A stretch of 64,000 nucleotides of DNA from Aulostomus chinensis (taxonomy: Eukaryota; Chordata; Actinopteri; Syngnathiformes; Aulostomidae). The position numbers and the translations under genes are program-made. Positions 35,340 to 45,300 of the stretch are shown piece after piece. The DNA lies in the NCBI GenBank assembly GCA_037954235.1, contig JBBMOA010000001.1:18742643-18806642 (forward strand), written 5' to 3'. The stretch's first letter is position 1. Each line of letters begins with the position of its first letter. The notes below the pieces were generated by a model. That model was not told the origin of the DNA. It was given only the letters and a program-made list of their open reading frames with translations, and made no database searches.

Positions 35340-35560
35340 GATGTGCATCGGCCAGGTGGCCAGTCCAGCCCTGGGTTCACCCTTGATGGGTCACCAGTCC
35401 ATCCCAGGACCAACACACACAGACAGACAACCATTCACACTCACAGTCATTTAGAGTGTCCAGGTAACCACTACCCTCTTGATGTCTTTGGACTGTGGGA
35501 GGAAGCTGGAGTACCAGAGAGAACCCACACAGAGACAGGGAGAACCTGCAGGAGGGGTGG
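35340..35560 (-). mobile_element. Dispersed teleost repeat, partial copy
   Basis: Contains GGGTCACCAGTCCATCCC, CATTCACACTCACAGTCA and TCTTTGGACTGTGGGAGGAA, in the same antisense order as the 31343-31680 copy, but lacks the tRNA-like head. Truncated at both ends. Confidence 0.65.
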
Positions 35561-35570
35561 AGATCGATGA

Positions 35571-35975
35571 GTCCTGGAGACGTTCAATAATGTCCACAAC
35601 TTTGGCACCAGGAAGACAGCAGGTGATGGCACCTGGGAGTTCAACAGACCTGATGATTGAACCACCAATCACAAGGATTTCAGCCTCCATTGTAAACAGA
35701 GAGTTTAGATGAGAGAGAACCTGCTGTCAGCCTCACCAGTCAGGGCAGTGGCAGAGGCAGCAGAGTTGAATGAAGCAGGACCACCTGGCAGGTCTCAGCT
35801 GGAGGTGATGACATCACTGGCCTCAGTCCTCACCAGTGCTCTGCCTAGAAACAGGGACGATGGAGAGAAACCAGTAGAAGCACTCTGAGAGTTGGAGACA
35901 GCAGGAGAGAGACCACGACAGTGTCACCCATGGGAAATTGTTGGATCCACTCAGGACAGGCTGGACAGACACAGA
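35571..35975. other. Unrecognised sequence
   Basis: No gene, RNA or named repeat recognised between the dispersed repeat copy and the inverted-repeat arm. Confidence 0.5.
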
Positions 35976-36101
35976 TCAAAGACAGAATTGATGATGATGT
36001 CATCAGGAGGCTTTGATAGTGTTTTTATTTGTACCTAGAATTCTGTCTTTGATGTCAGGAGGACATGAAAGAAACCCAATTGAGGAAAGTAGAGGAGAAC
36101 A
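35976..36101 (-). repeat. Inverted-repeat arm (partner at 31680-31790)
   Basis: Reverse-complement partner of the 31680-31790 segment, including TAGAATTCTGTCTTTGATGT and GAAAGAAACCCAATTGAGG. The arms enclose ~4.2 kb. Confidence 0.8.
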
Positions 36102-36506
36102 TTCAGCTTCATTAGAAACACTTGAACTGTTGAACAGTAGAATTTGTTTGAAACAGTTTACAACACTGAGTGACAGGATTGAAGAGGGAAGGTTTTTGTG
36201 TTTTCAGTTTAATCCTAACTTAAAACTGGGCATGAACATTTTTAGTCGTTCACATTCTAACATACAGAGGAAGTCATGACATTCCCTTTTTTTTAACCTG
36301 TCCTGTTCAGGAAATGGAAATGGAAATTTAGCTGCTATGTTGAATCAGAAAAACCTTTTGAAGTCTACTTTTGCTTCAGTCAGAAAGTGGACTGTTGTTA
36401 ACTCTCACAATGGTTGGTGATTGTGGAGGAAGACAAAGTCCTTATGAACCTCTTTTTAACAGACACACATTTCTAAAGACACTGGTTCATTTTATTTTTC
36501 TTCTTT
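36102..36506. other. Unrecognised sequence
   Basis: AT-rich, with a poly-T stretch near 36288. No feature could be supported. Confidence 0.5.
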
Positions 36507-36578
36507 TAGCAGAGGATGGTTTTGATCCATCGACCTCTGGGTTCTGGGCCCAGCACGCTTCCTCTGCTCCACTCTGCT
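36507..36578 (-). pseudogene. Initiator tRNA-Met relic with a CAG anticodon
   Basis: On the minus strand the 72 nt start AGCAGAGTGGAGCAGAGGAA and contain GCGTG-CTGGG, the T-arm GATGG-ATCAAAA-CCATC and the acceptor CTCTGCT. These are the hallmarks of eukaryotic tRNA-iMet, including the A-rich T-loop (AAAA in place of GAAA) and an A1-U72 acceptor pair. The anticodon loop reads CCCAGAA instead of CCCATAA, so CAT has become CAG. Other changes are GAGC for GCGC in the D-stem and AGAGG for AGCGG. No T-run terminator follows. It cannot initiate translation as it stands. Confidence 0.85.
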
Positions 36579-37176
36579 CTACCACTGATGGTGCCAGGAG
36601 GCCTAAAAACACAAAACACCAATTCAATCCAGGACCTTGGATCCTAAACTGAAACTCCATCACACGGTGGCTCTGCTGGGGCTCCCACAGGTGAGTGAGG
36701 CTGAGCTCCAGTCTGCTCTGAGGAGGCAGCAGACATCTGCACCACTCAGAGGTTTGGTTGGTGGCTTTGACAAAATCCCAACAAACTCAAATCCTGTTGA
36801 ATCAGGAAGTTCTAGTTGAACTCTCATCCACGTCACATGACCAAGAAAACCTCCTCTTTCATTCAGACCAGAACAGACAAACATAGAAACATTGTTTCAG
36901 CTTCTGATCAAACAATAACATGTTCTTGATTGTTTGTCATGTTCTATTAATCAGACTGATGATCTCTGGATGTTCTAGGAGGGGGGTCTGTTTCTGATGA
37001 AGCCTGTTTGGTCTGGGGGGGTTAAGATGGTGGGGGCTGTTTCAGCTCTAGTGCTGAAGGCTTTCACCATGACAGTCAGACTCTCCTCTGTCCTTCATGG
37101 TCCCTCAAATGTGCAGTGTGGACCTCACACACTGAAATTTAGCCTGAAAAGTCTTCATGAAAAGCAGTGACTCAGA
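36579..37176. other. Unrecognised spacer between the tRNA-iMet relic and tRNA-Asn
   Basis: No element named. G-runs occur near 36980-37030. Short frames on both strands overlap and are not credible. Confidence 0.5.
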
Positions 37177-37250
37177 GTCTCTGTGGCGCAATCGGTCAGT
37201 GCGCTTGGCTGTTAACCGAGAGGCTGGTGGTTCGAGCCCACCCAGGGACG
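37177..37250 (+). tRNA. tRNA-Asn(GTT)
   Basis: 74 nt: acceptor GTCTCTG/CAGGGAC, D-arm GCGC...GTGC, anticodon stem CTTGG/CCGAG (one T-G wobble) with loop CTGTTAA, variable AGGCT, and T-arm GGTGG-TTCGAGC-CCACC with a perfect B box. It folds completely and is the best preserved tRNA here together with tRNA-Arg. No T4 terminator lies within 30 bp downstream. Instead, an open frame probably belonging to a retroposon starts at its very 3' end. Confidence 0.92.
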
Positions 37251-37603
37251 ATGAAGAGGCTCTACTGGTGCTTAGGAGTCGCTGTGTTAATGATCTGAAT
37301 GTGTACGGACAGATTGACCCTCCACAGCAGACTCATGTCACAGATCTCTGGATGAGACGCTTCAGTGTTAAATTTAGTCGTCGTGTGTCATGCAATGTTG
37401 AGGAGGCCTGCTGGCTGTGGGTAAAGTGGGGGCTCAGAGTTTGTGGAGTCGGCTCTGGAATGAAGGGGGTCACTGTTTGGTTCTCAGATGCTCCAGCTCA
37501 GGTTAGCGAGGTGGTGGAGAAACCAGTGAGAGCTCTGCCAGCTGGAGCCTCTTGGGTCCTGGGAGGCTTCACTCCTGGAGGTGGAAATGATGAGGAGTTT
37601 TAA
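37251..37603 (+). pseudogene. Possible ORF1 remnant of a Tx1-type retroposon
   Basis: A continuous frame (~117 codons) runs from the tRNA-Asn 3' end to a stop at 37603. It includes RRFSVKFSRRVSCNVEEACW and ends GGGNDEEF. I do not recognise its domain. The reason to call it ORF1 is position: ~60 bp after its stop comes the N-terminus of an APE endonuclease (SLNLNGA). It begins abruptly at the tRNA, so it is 5'-truncated. Confidence 0.3.
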
Positions 37604-37659
37604 AATCTGCTCCTCTTTCACGCTGACTTGTTTTCTTGGGTTCCCTCTTTCATTCATGT

Positions 37660-38396
37660 GTGATTTTAGTCTCAGCTCTCTAAACCTGAATGGAGCCAAA
37701 CCCATTTTAAAAGAGCTGCTCTTTTAAACTCCTGGAGATCAAGAGGATCCTGCCATGTTTGTCCAGGAGACCCACAGCACAACAGTCAGTGAATGGGGAT
37801 GCAGGCAGGCTTTTAATGGAGGTCATTTGAAGTCCCAAGTCCAGTTGGAGCAGAGGCTGGAGTTTGATTCTCCAGGAGTTTTTGTTGTTGTTTTTTTACC
37901 AGTTTCTTTTGGTTTGGAGGAAATCATTCCAGGTGTTTGAAAGAAGGTGAGAGCAACTTTGGCAAATGTTCAACTGGTGTTTTTAAATGTCTTTGCACCA
38001 ACAAATGGTGGACAGGACAGCTTTTGAGACATTTTAATGCCACCGTTCAACAGTGAATCTGCTGGTGTCCTGTTTTTAGGAGCTGATGGGAGCTGCACAG
38101 AGAAGCTCTTTGAGACAGGAACCATTCAGAGCTCCATCCTGCTTCTTCCAGCAGGATCCACTGATCCACCAACACACCAGCTGTTTGATGAGTGGAGGCT
38201 TTTGACCAGGATTCCTAGACAGCACAGCTGGACTCACGCAACAGCTAACTTGTTAGCACCGACTAGACAGGAGCGCTTCTATGGTTTTACTCAGTGGTTC
38301 AATATTTTTAAGAGATGTCCCATTCAGCCTGTGGGTTTGAGTGATCACTCTTCAGTCTCCTGTTCTGTTTTATTAAAATATTCATTTAAAAGCTCC
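37660..38396 (+). mobile_element. Tx1-clade non-LTR retroposon, endonuclease part of ORF2 (broken)
   Basis: Translated in pieces across frameshifts, the segment shows the order of an AP-endonuclease (APE) domain as found in Tx1/L1-type elements. The pieces are SLNLNGA (N-terminal), VQETHS, EEIIPG, VRATLANVQLVFLNVFAPTN, LFLGAD, RIPRQHSWTHA, RQERFYGF and, at the end, PVGLSDHSSV, which corresponds to the SDH catalytic motif. At least three frameshifts or stops break the frame. The reverse transcriptase that should follow is absent, because the sequence passes straight into a (GA)n tract. It is inactive. Tx1-clade assignment is from motif wording; another L1-like APE element is possible. Confidence 0.7.
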
Positions 38397-38543
38397 TGAG
38401 AGAGAGAGAGGGAGAGGGAGGGAGAGAGAGAGAGGGAGAGAGAGAGATAGAGGGAGGGAGAGAGAGAGGGAGAGAGAGAGAGAGAGAGGGCGGGAGGGAG
38501 GGAGAGAGAGAGGGAGAGAGAGAGGGAGAGAGAGAGAGAGAGG
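38397..38543. repeat. (GA)n-rich microsatellite, ~147 bp
   Basis: GAGAGAG and GGGAGG runs without pyrimidines apart from isolated T and C. It directly abuts the 3' end of the endonuclease fragment. The Ser/Leu-only frame on the minus strand is an artefact. Confidence 0.95.
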
Positions 38544-39239
38544 ATCAAACTGATCTCAAACTTGACTTCAAAATTCTGATTATAATCATTTTTACTCCTT
38601 GATAGATTCATCACTACAGTGTCATAGAGGGTCCATTACTATTGCAGTATATTAAAGAATATAAGAACGAGGTTACCATCCATGGAAATATAGTATTTCA
38701 TGTATTGCAGTATATTTTCAAAGATATAACACTTTAATTTTTTTTAATAAGAGAGGCTTTAATGTCTGTCTTTGATGTCTAAACTCTGACTCTGATGTCA
38801 TTGGTGGTGACTGAATTCTACCCCCTGACAGACTGGGAAGGCTCCTATTGGTGATGTCATCATAAATACATGAAGGTCTTGTTTCAATGTTTTAACATTA
38901 AAGCTCATCTTGGTAAAACAATCAAGTTACCTGAACTAAGTTCTTGAAAAAAATGACTGTCACTGACTTAAATAAATCAAATCTACTTCAAAGTTCCTTC
39001 TGTTGTCATAAGTCGGCCATTTTAAGTGTACTTGTAGTTCCAGAACATTCCAAGAGGAGATGATATGAATCATGTTGTTAGATGAACTCTGTTCCTCTGC
39101 TTTGATGTTGGTGGACTGAGGGGAGTTTGCCTGAACCTGCTTGGACCTGCTGGCTCCTGCTCAGTCCCTCACTCAGCCTCACTCAGCCTCAGCAGCACGG
39201 CTCCACTGAGGACTGATTCAGGTTCCTTGCAACCAAATA
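38544..39239. other. AT-rich unrecognised sequence
   Basis: No gene recognised. Phrases such as TCTGTCTTTGATGTC and GATGTCATCA recall the inverted-repeat arms at 31.7 and 36.0 kb, so a related dispersed repeat may extend here. Confidence 0.45.
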
Positions 39240-39300
39240 GGAGGAGAGCTGAACCTTCTTGCTGGGAGGCCACAGTGCTGACCACTGCACCATTGTGTCC
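39240..39300 (-). mobile_element. Dispersed repeat fragment (tRNA-like head)
   Basis: GAGGCCACAGTGCTGACCAC and CTGCACCATTGTGTCCCC, antisense, match the head of the 31343-31680 family. It is a 5' fragment only. Confidence 0.55.
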
Positions 39301-39372
39301 CCTGAAAATGCCACCACCTTGTTGGGCTTTTCTGTAAAAGCAAGCACACATGAACACAGCAGCTTCTTCACA

Positions 39373-39445
39373 GGGCTGGTGGCGCAATGGATAACGCGTC
39401 TGACTACGGATCAGAAGATTCTAGGTTCAACTCCTGGCCAGCTCG
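39373..39445 (+). tRNA. tRNA-Arg(ACG)
   Basis: 73 nt: acceptor GGGCTGG/CCAGCTC (one G-T), D-arm GGCGCAATGGATAACGCG, anticodon arm TCTGA-CTACGGA-TCAGA (anticodon ACG), variable AGATT, and T-arm CTAGG-TTCAACT-CCTGG with an intact B box. The fold is complete with wobble pairs only. The downstream sequence CTTTGAACTTTATAC has no run of four T, so efficient Pol III termination is doubtful. Confidence 0.92.
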
Positions 39446-39612
39446 CTTTGAACTTTATACTGAGAAGATGAAGTGAGAACCAGTGATCAAAGTCACTGAA
39501 GTCCTCCCAGGTTTCCTCCTTGTCTGCTGGAAACATGAACACATGAATGATCCTGCTACCTCTCATGTTAAGCTGCACTTGACAGTGACAGCAGGAGAAC
39601 AAAAATCCCAGT
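39446..39612. other. Unrecognised spacer
   Basis: Short stretch between tRNA-Arg and the Penelope-like fragment. Nothing recognised. Confidence 0.5.
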
Positions 39613-40086
39613 GTGTCATCAACATTTCCTGTCAAATCAATGATAGAAGCTGTTGAATTTCTGGATCAGAACAAGGAGAAACCCACCCCTCACAGCCAGA
39701 AAAGCAATCTGTTATACGCTGTCAGATGCAGTGAGGCCTGCACGGATCTCTACATAGGGGAAACCAAACAGCCCCTCAACAAGCGCATGGCCCAACATAG
39801 AAGAGCCAACTCTGGAGGACAGGACTCAGCGGTTTTCCTCCACCTCAAGGAGGAAAGCCACTCCTTCCAGGACGACCATGTCCAAATACTCGACAGAGAG
39901 GACAGATGGTTTGAAAGAGGAGTTAAAGAAGCCATCCACGTCAGGATAGAGAAACCATCTTTGAACAGAGGAGGTGGACTGCGACATTTCCTTTCACCTA
40001 TTTACAACCAAGTCCTTTCAAAACTTCCCCAAAGAGCTCAGCTGAAAGACCTACGTGGAACGGCTGATGCCAGCACAGCCCATTAG
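39613..40086 (+). mobile_element. Penelope-like element, C-terminal GIY-YIG endonuclease fragment
   Basis: A 157-codon frame whose core reads LLYAVRCSEACTDLYIGET and later QHRRA, FLHLKEESHSF, REDRWFERGVKEA and LNRGGGLRHFLSPIYN. This is the GIY-YIG nuclease domain at the C-terminus of Penelope-like retroelement proteins: the second Tyr of the Y...YIG pair is present, followed by the conserved Arg and His of the HRR region and the Glu/Lys-rich helix. The reverse transcriptase that normally precedes it is missing, and the ATG at 39613 is not a true start. The element is 5'-truncated, which is usual for retroelements. The domain itself is uninterrupted. Confidence 0.85.
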
Positions 40087-40371
40087 CATCTGAGTGGTCG
40101 GTGAAACACCCTAACGACCACCCCTGAAACTCCCTGACACCTCACAACGACTGTCGTTTGGAGAGGCCAGGTGAGTCTCGGGAGGGTCGTTTCCACCACA
40201 ATAGCACTGACCACTCCCAAATAGGTTTATAAGCTGGAGTTTCCACACTCTTCACTAGAACTGAAGAAGCCTCTCGGATGAGAGGTGAAACGTCTTCAAG
40301 ATAAACTTACGTCCAGTTGACCAGATTTTACTTCGCTTCGATCTACGATGACCTGGATGAATGAGAACCTA
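40087..40371 (+). mobile_element. Penelope-like element 3' untranslated tail
   Basis: Follows the stop codon and includes the nested hairpin at 40262-40298. It ends CTGGATGAATGAGAACCTAC and then meets satellite family B at about 40371. The shape (hairpin plus short tail, no poly-A) fits Penelope-like elements. The join to satellite suggests insertion into it, although the left part of the island is composite. Confidence 0.65.
40262..40298 (+). ncRNA. Nested hairpin with hammerhead-like core in the Penelope-like tail
   Basis: TGAAGA pairs with TCTTCA, and inside it CCTCTC pairs with GAGAGG around a GGAT loop. The right side carries GGATGAGAGG and TGAAACGTC, resembling the CUGAUGAG...GAAAC core of hammerhead ribozymes known in Penelope-like elements. 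The core has CGGATGA instead of CTGATGA, so cleavage activity is doubtful. Confidence 0.45.
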
Positions 40372-42367
40372 CACATACATTACTGTCAGCATCACTTTGA
40401 GTTTATTAGCAACTATCACTAAATTACTGTTAGCATCATTTTGAGTTTATTAGCAATTCTTACGACATCACTGTAGCATTAAATTGAGTTCATTCGCAAC
40501 TCTTACTAAATGACTGCCAGCATCACTGTGAGGTTGTTCGAAACTCTTACTACATTACTGTAAGCATCACTGAGTTTATTAGCAACTATCACTACATTAC
40601 TGTTAGCATCATGTTGAGTTCATTAGCAATTCTTACGACATCACTGTCCCATCAGTTTGAGATCATTACCAATTCTTCTGACATCACTGTCGCATTATTT
40701 TGAGGTTCAAAGCAACTCTTACTACTTTACTGTTGCATTATTTTGAGTTTCGTAGCACCCTTACGACATGACTGTCAGCATCACTTTGAGTTTGTTCGAA
40801 ACACTTACTACATTACTGTCAGCATCACTTTAACTTTATTAGCAACTATCACTACATTACTATTAGCATCATTTTGAGGTTAGTAGCAACTCTTACTACA
40901 TGACTGTCAGCATCACTTTGAGGTTGTTCGAAACTCTTACTACATTACTGTAAGCATCACTGAGTTAATTAGCAACTATCACTACATTACTGTTAGCATC
41001 ATTTTGAGTTCATTAGCAATTCTTCCGACATCACTGTAGCAATATTTTGAGGTTCGTAGCAACTTTTACTACATTACTGTCGCATTATTTTGAGGTTCGT
41101 AGCAACACTTACTACATGACTGTCAGCATCACTTTGAGGTTATTCAAAACTTTCACTCCATTACTGGTAGCATCAATTTGAGTTCATTAGCAATTCTTAC
41201 TACATCAGTGTCGCAACATTTTGAGATCATTAGCAATTCTTCTGACATCAGTGTCGCAACATTTTGAGATCATTAGCAATTCTTCTGACATCACTGTCGC
41301 ATTATTTTGAGGTTCGTTGCAACTCTTACTTAATGACTCTCAGCATCACTTTGAGGTTGTTCGAAACTCTTACTACATTACTGTAAGCATCACTGAGTTT
41401 ATTAGCAACTATCACTACATTACTGTTAGCATCATTTAGAGTTCATTAGCAATTGTTACGACATCACTGTCGCACTATTTTGAGGTTCGTAGCAACTCTT
41501 ACTACATTACTGTTGCATTATTTAAAGGTTCGTAGCAACTCTTACTACATTACTGTCAGCATCACTGAGTTTCTTAGCAACTATCACTACATTACTGTTA
41601 GCATCATCTTGAGTTCATTAGCAATTCTTCCGACATCACTGTCGCAATATTTTTAGGTTCGTAGCAACTTTTATTACATTACTGTCGCATCTTTTTGAGT
41701 TCATTAGCAATTCTTACTAAATCACTGTCGCATCATTTTGAGATCTTTAGCAATTCTTCTGACATCACTGTCGCATTATTTTGAGGTTCGTAGCAACTCT
41801 TACTACATGACTGTCAGCATCACTTTGAGGTTATTCGAAACTTTCACTCCATTACTGTTAGCATAATTTTGAGTTCATTAGCAATTCTTACTACATCACT
41901 GTCGCATCATTTTGAGATCATTAGCATTTCTTCTGACATCACTGTCACATTATTTTGAGGTTCGTAGAAACTCTTACTACATGACTGTCAGCATCACTTT
42001 GAGGTTGTTCGAAACACTTACTACATTACTGTAAGCATCACTGAGTTAATTAGCAACTATCACTACATTACTGTTAGCATTTTTTTGAGTTCATTAGCAA
42101 TTCTTACGACATCACTGTCCCATCAGTTTGAGATCATTACCAATTCTTCTGACATCACTGTCGCATTATTTTGAGGTTCGAAGCAACTTTTACTACTTTA
42201 CTGTTGCATTATTTTGAGGTTCGTAGCAACTCCTACTACATGACTGTCAGCATCACTGAGTTTATTAGAAACTATCACTACATTACTGTTAGCATCATTT
42301 TGAGGTTAGAAGCCACTGTCACTACATGAGTGTCAGCATCACTTTGAGGTTGTTCGAAACTCTTACT
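40372..42367 (+). repeat. Satellite family B, forward
   Basis: Same monomer types and orientation as 26122-27944. A second copy of the monomer pair with CATCAGTGTCGCAACATTTTG appears near 41215 and 41255. It ends at CTCTTACTACG, where strand orientation flips. No gene seen. Confidence 0.93.
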
Positions 42368-45300
42368 ACGAATCTAACAGTAATGGAGTGAAACTTTCGA
42401 ATAACCTCAAAGTGATGCTGACAGTCATGTACTAAGTGTTGCTACAAACCTCAAAATAATGCGACAGTAATGTAGTACAAGTTGCTTCGAACCTAAAAAT
42501 ATTGCGACAGTGATGTCGGAAGAATTGCTAATGAACTCAAAATGATGCTAACAGTAATGTAGTGATAGTTGCTAAGAAACTCAGTGATGCTTCCAGTAAT
42601 TTAGTGATACTTGCTAAAAAAATCAAAGTGATGCTGACAGTAATGCAGTAAGAGTTGCTACGAACCTTAAAATAATGCGACAGTAATGTAGTAAAAGTTG
42701 CTACGAACCTCAAAATATTGCGACAGTGATGTCGGAAGAATTGCTAATGAACTCAAAATGATGCTAACAGTAATGTAGTGATAGTTGCTAATCAACTCAG
42801 TGATGCTTACAGTAATGTAGTAAGTGTTTTGATTAACCTCAAAGTGATGCTGACAGTCATATAGTAAGAGTTGCTACGAACCTCAAAATAATGCGACAGT
42901 AATGTAGTAAAAGTTGCTACGAACCTCAAAATATTGCGACAGTGATGTCGGAAGAATTGCTAATGAACTCAAAATGATGCTAACAGTAATGTAGTGATAG
43001 TTGCGAATCAAGTCAGTGATGCTTCCAGTAATTTAGTGATACTTGCTAAATAAATCAAAGTGATGCTGACAGTAATGTAGTAAGAGTTGCTACGAACCTT
43101 AAAATAATGCGACAGTAATGTAGTAAAAGTTGCTCCGAACCTCAAAATATTGCGACAGTGATGTCGGAAGAATTGCTAATGAACTCAAAATGAGGCTAAC
43201 AGTAATGTAGTGATAGTTACTAATCAACTCGGTGATGCTTAATGTAATGTAGTCAGTGTTTCAAATAACCTCAAAGTGATGGTGACAGTCATGTAGTAAG
43301 AGTTGCTACGAACCTCAAAATAATGCGACAGTGATGTCGGAAGAATTGCTAATGATCTCAAGATTATTTCTAAAAGTAATGTAGTGATAGTTGCTAAGAA
43401 ACTCAGTGAAGCTTACAGTAATGTAGTAAGTGTTTCGAACAACCTCAAAGTGATGCTGACGGTCATTTAGTAAGAGTTGCTAATGAACTCAATTTAATGC
43501 TACAGTGATGTTGTGAGAATTGCTCAACAACTCAAAATGATGCAAACAGTAATGTAGTGATAGTTGCTAATAAACTCAAAGTAATGCTGACAGTAATGTA
43601 GTATGAGTTGCTACGAACCTCAAAATATTGCAACAGTGATGTCGGAAGAATTGCTAATGATCTCAAAATGATGCGACAGTGATGTAGTAAGAATTGCTAA
43701 TGAACTCAAAATGATGCTAACAGTAATGGAGTGAAACTTTCGAATAACCTCAAAGTGATGCTGACAGTCATGTAGTAAGTGTTGCTACAAACCTCAAAAT
43801 AATGCGACAGTAATGTAGTACAAGTTGCTTCGAACCTCAAAATATTGCGACAGTGATGTCGGAAGAATTGCTAATGAACTCAAGATGATGCTAACAGTAA
43901 TGTAGTGATAGTTGCTAAGAAACTCAGTGATGCTTCCAGTAATTTAGTGATACTTGCTAAAAAAATCAAAGTGATGCTGACAGTAATGTAGTAAGAGTTG
44001 CTACAAACCTTAAAATAATGCGACAGTAATGTAGTAAAAGTTGCTCCGAACCTCAAAATATTGCGACAGTGATGTCGGAAGAATTGCTAATGAACTCAAA
44101 ATGATGCTAACAGTAATGTAGTGATACTTGCTAATCAACTCAGTGATGCTTACAGTAATGTAGTAAGTGTTTCGAATAACCTCAAAGTGATGCTGATAGT
44201 CATGAAGTAAGAGTTGCTACGAAACTCAATATAATGCGACAGTAATGTAGTAAAAGTCGCTACGAACCTCAAAATATTGCGACAGTGATGTCGGAAGAAT
44301 TGCTAATGAACTTGAAATCATGCTAACAGTAATGTAGTGATAGTTGCTAATCAACTCAGTGATGCTTACAGTAATGTAGTAAGTGTTTCGAATAACCTCA
44401 AAGTGATGGTGACAGTCATTAGGAAGAGTTGCTACGAACCTCAAAATAATGCGACAGTGATGTCAGAAGAATTGCTAAAGATCTCAAAATGATGCGACAG
44501 TGATTTAGTAAGAATTGCTCATGAACTCAAAATGATGCTAACAGTAATGGAGTGAAGGTTTCGAATAACCTCAAAGCGATGCTGACAGTCATGTACTAAG
44601 AGTTGCTACGAACCTCAAAATAATGCGACAGTGATGTCGGAAGAATTGCTAATGAACTCAAGATGATGCTAACAGTAATGTAGTGATAGTTGCTAAGAAA
44701 CTCAGTGATGCTTACAGTAATGTAGTAAGAGTTTCGAACAACCTCAAAGTGATGCTGACAGTCATTTAGTAAGAGTTGCTAATGAACTCAATTCAATGCT
44801 ACAGTGATGTCGTGAGACTTGCTCATAAACTCAAAATGATGCTAACAGTAATGTAGTGATAGTTGCTAATAAACTCAAAGTGATGCTGACGGTAATGTAG
44901 TAAGAGTTGCTACGAACCTTAAAATAATGCAACAATAATGTTTTAAGAGTTGCTACGAACCTCAAAATAATGTGACAGTGATGTCAGAAGAATTGCTAAT
45001 GATCTCAAAATGATGCGACAGTGATTTATTTAGAATTGCTAATGAACTCAAAATGATGCTAACAGTAATGGAGTGAAAGTTTCGAATAACCTCAAAGTGA
45101 TGCTGACAGTCATGTACTAGGAGTTGCTACGAACCTCAAAATAATGCGACAGTAATGTCAGAAGAATTGCTAATGATCTCAAAATGATGCGACAGTGATG
45201 TAGTAAGAATTGCTAATGAACTCAAAATGATGCTAACAGTAATGGAGTGAAACTTTCGAATAACCTCAAAGTGATGCTGAAAGTTATTTAGTAAGAGTTG

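Noticed and set aside
38345..38614. Ser/Leu/Pro-rich minus-strand frame
   Set aside because: Translation of the (GA)n tract.
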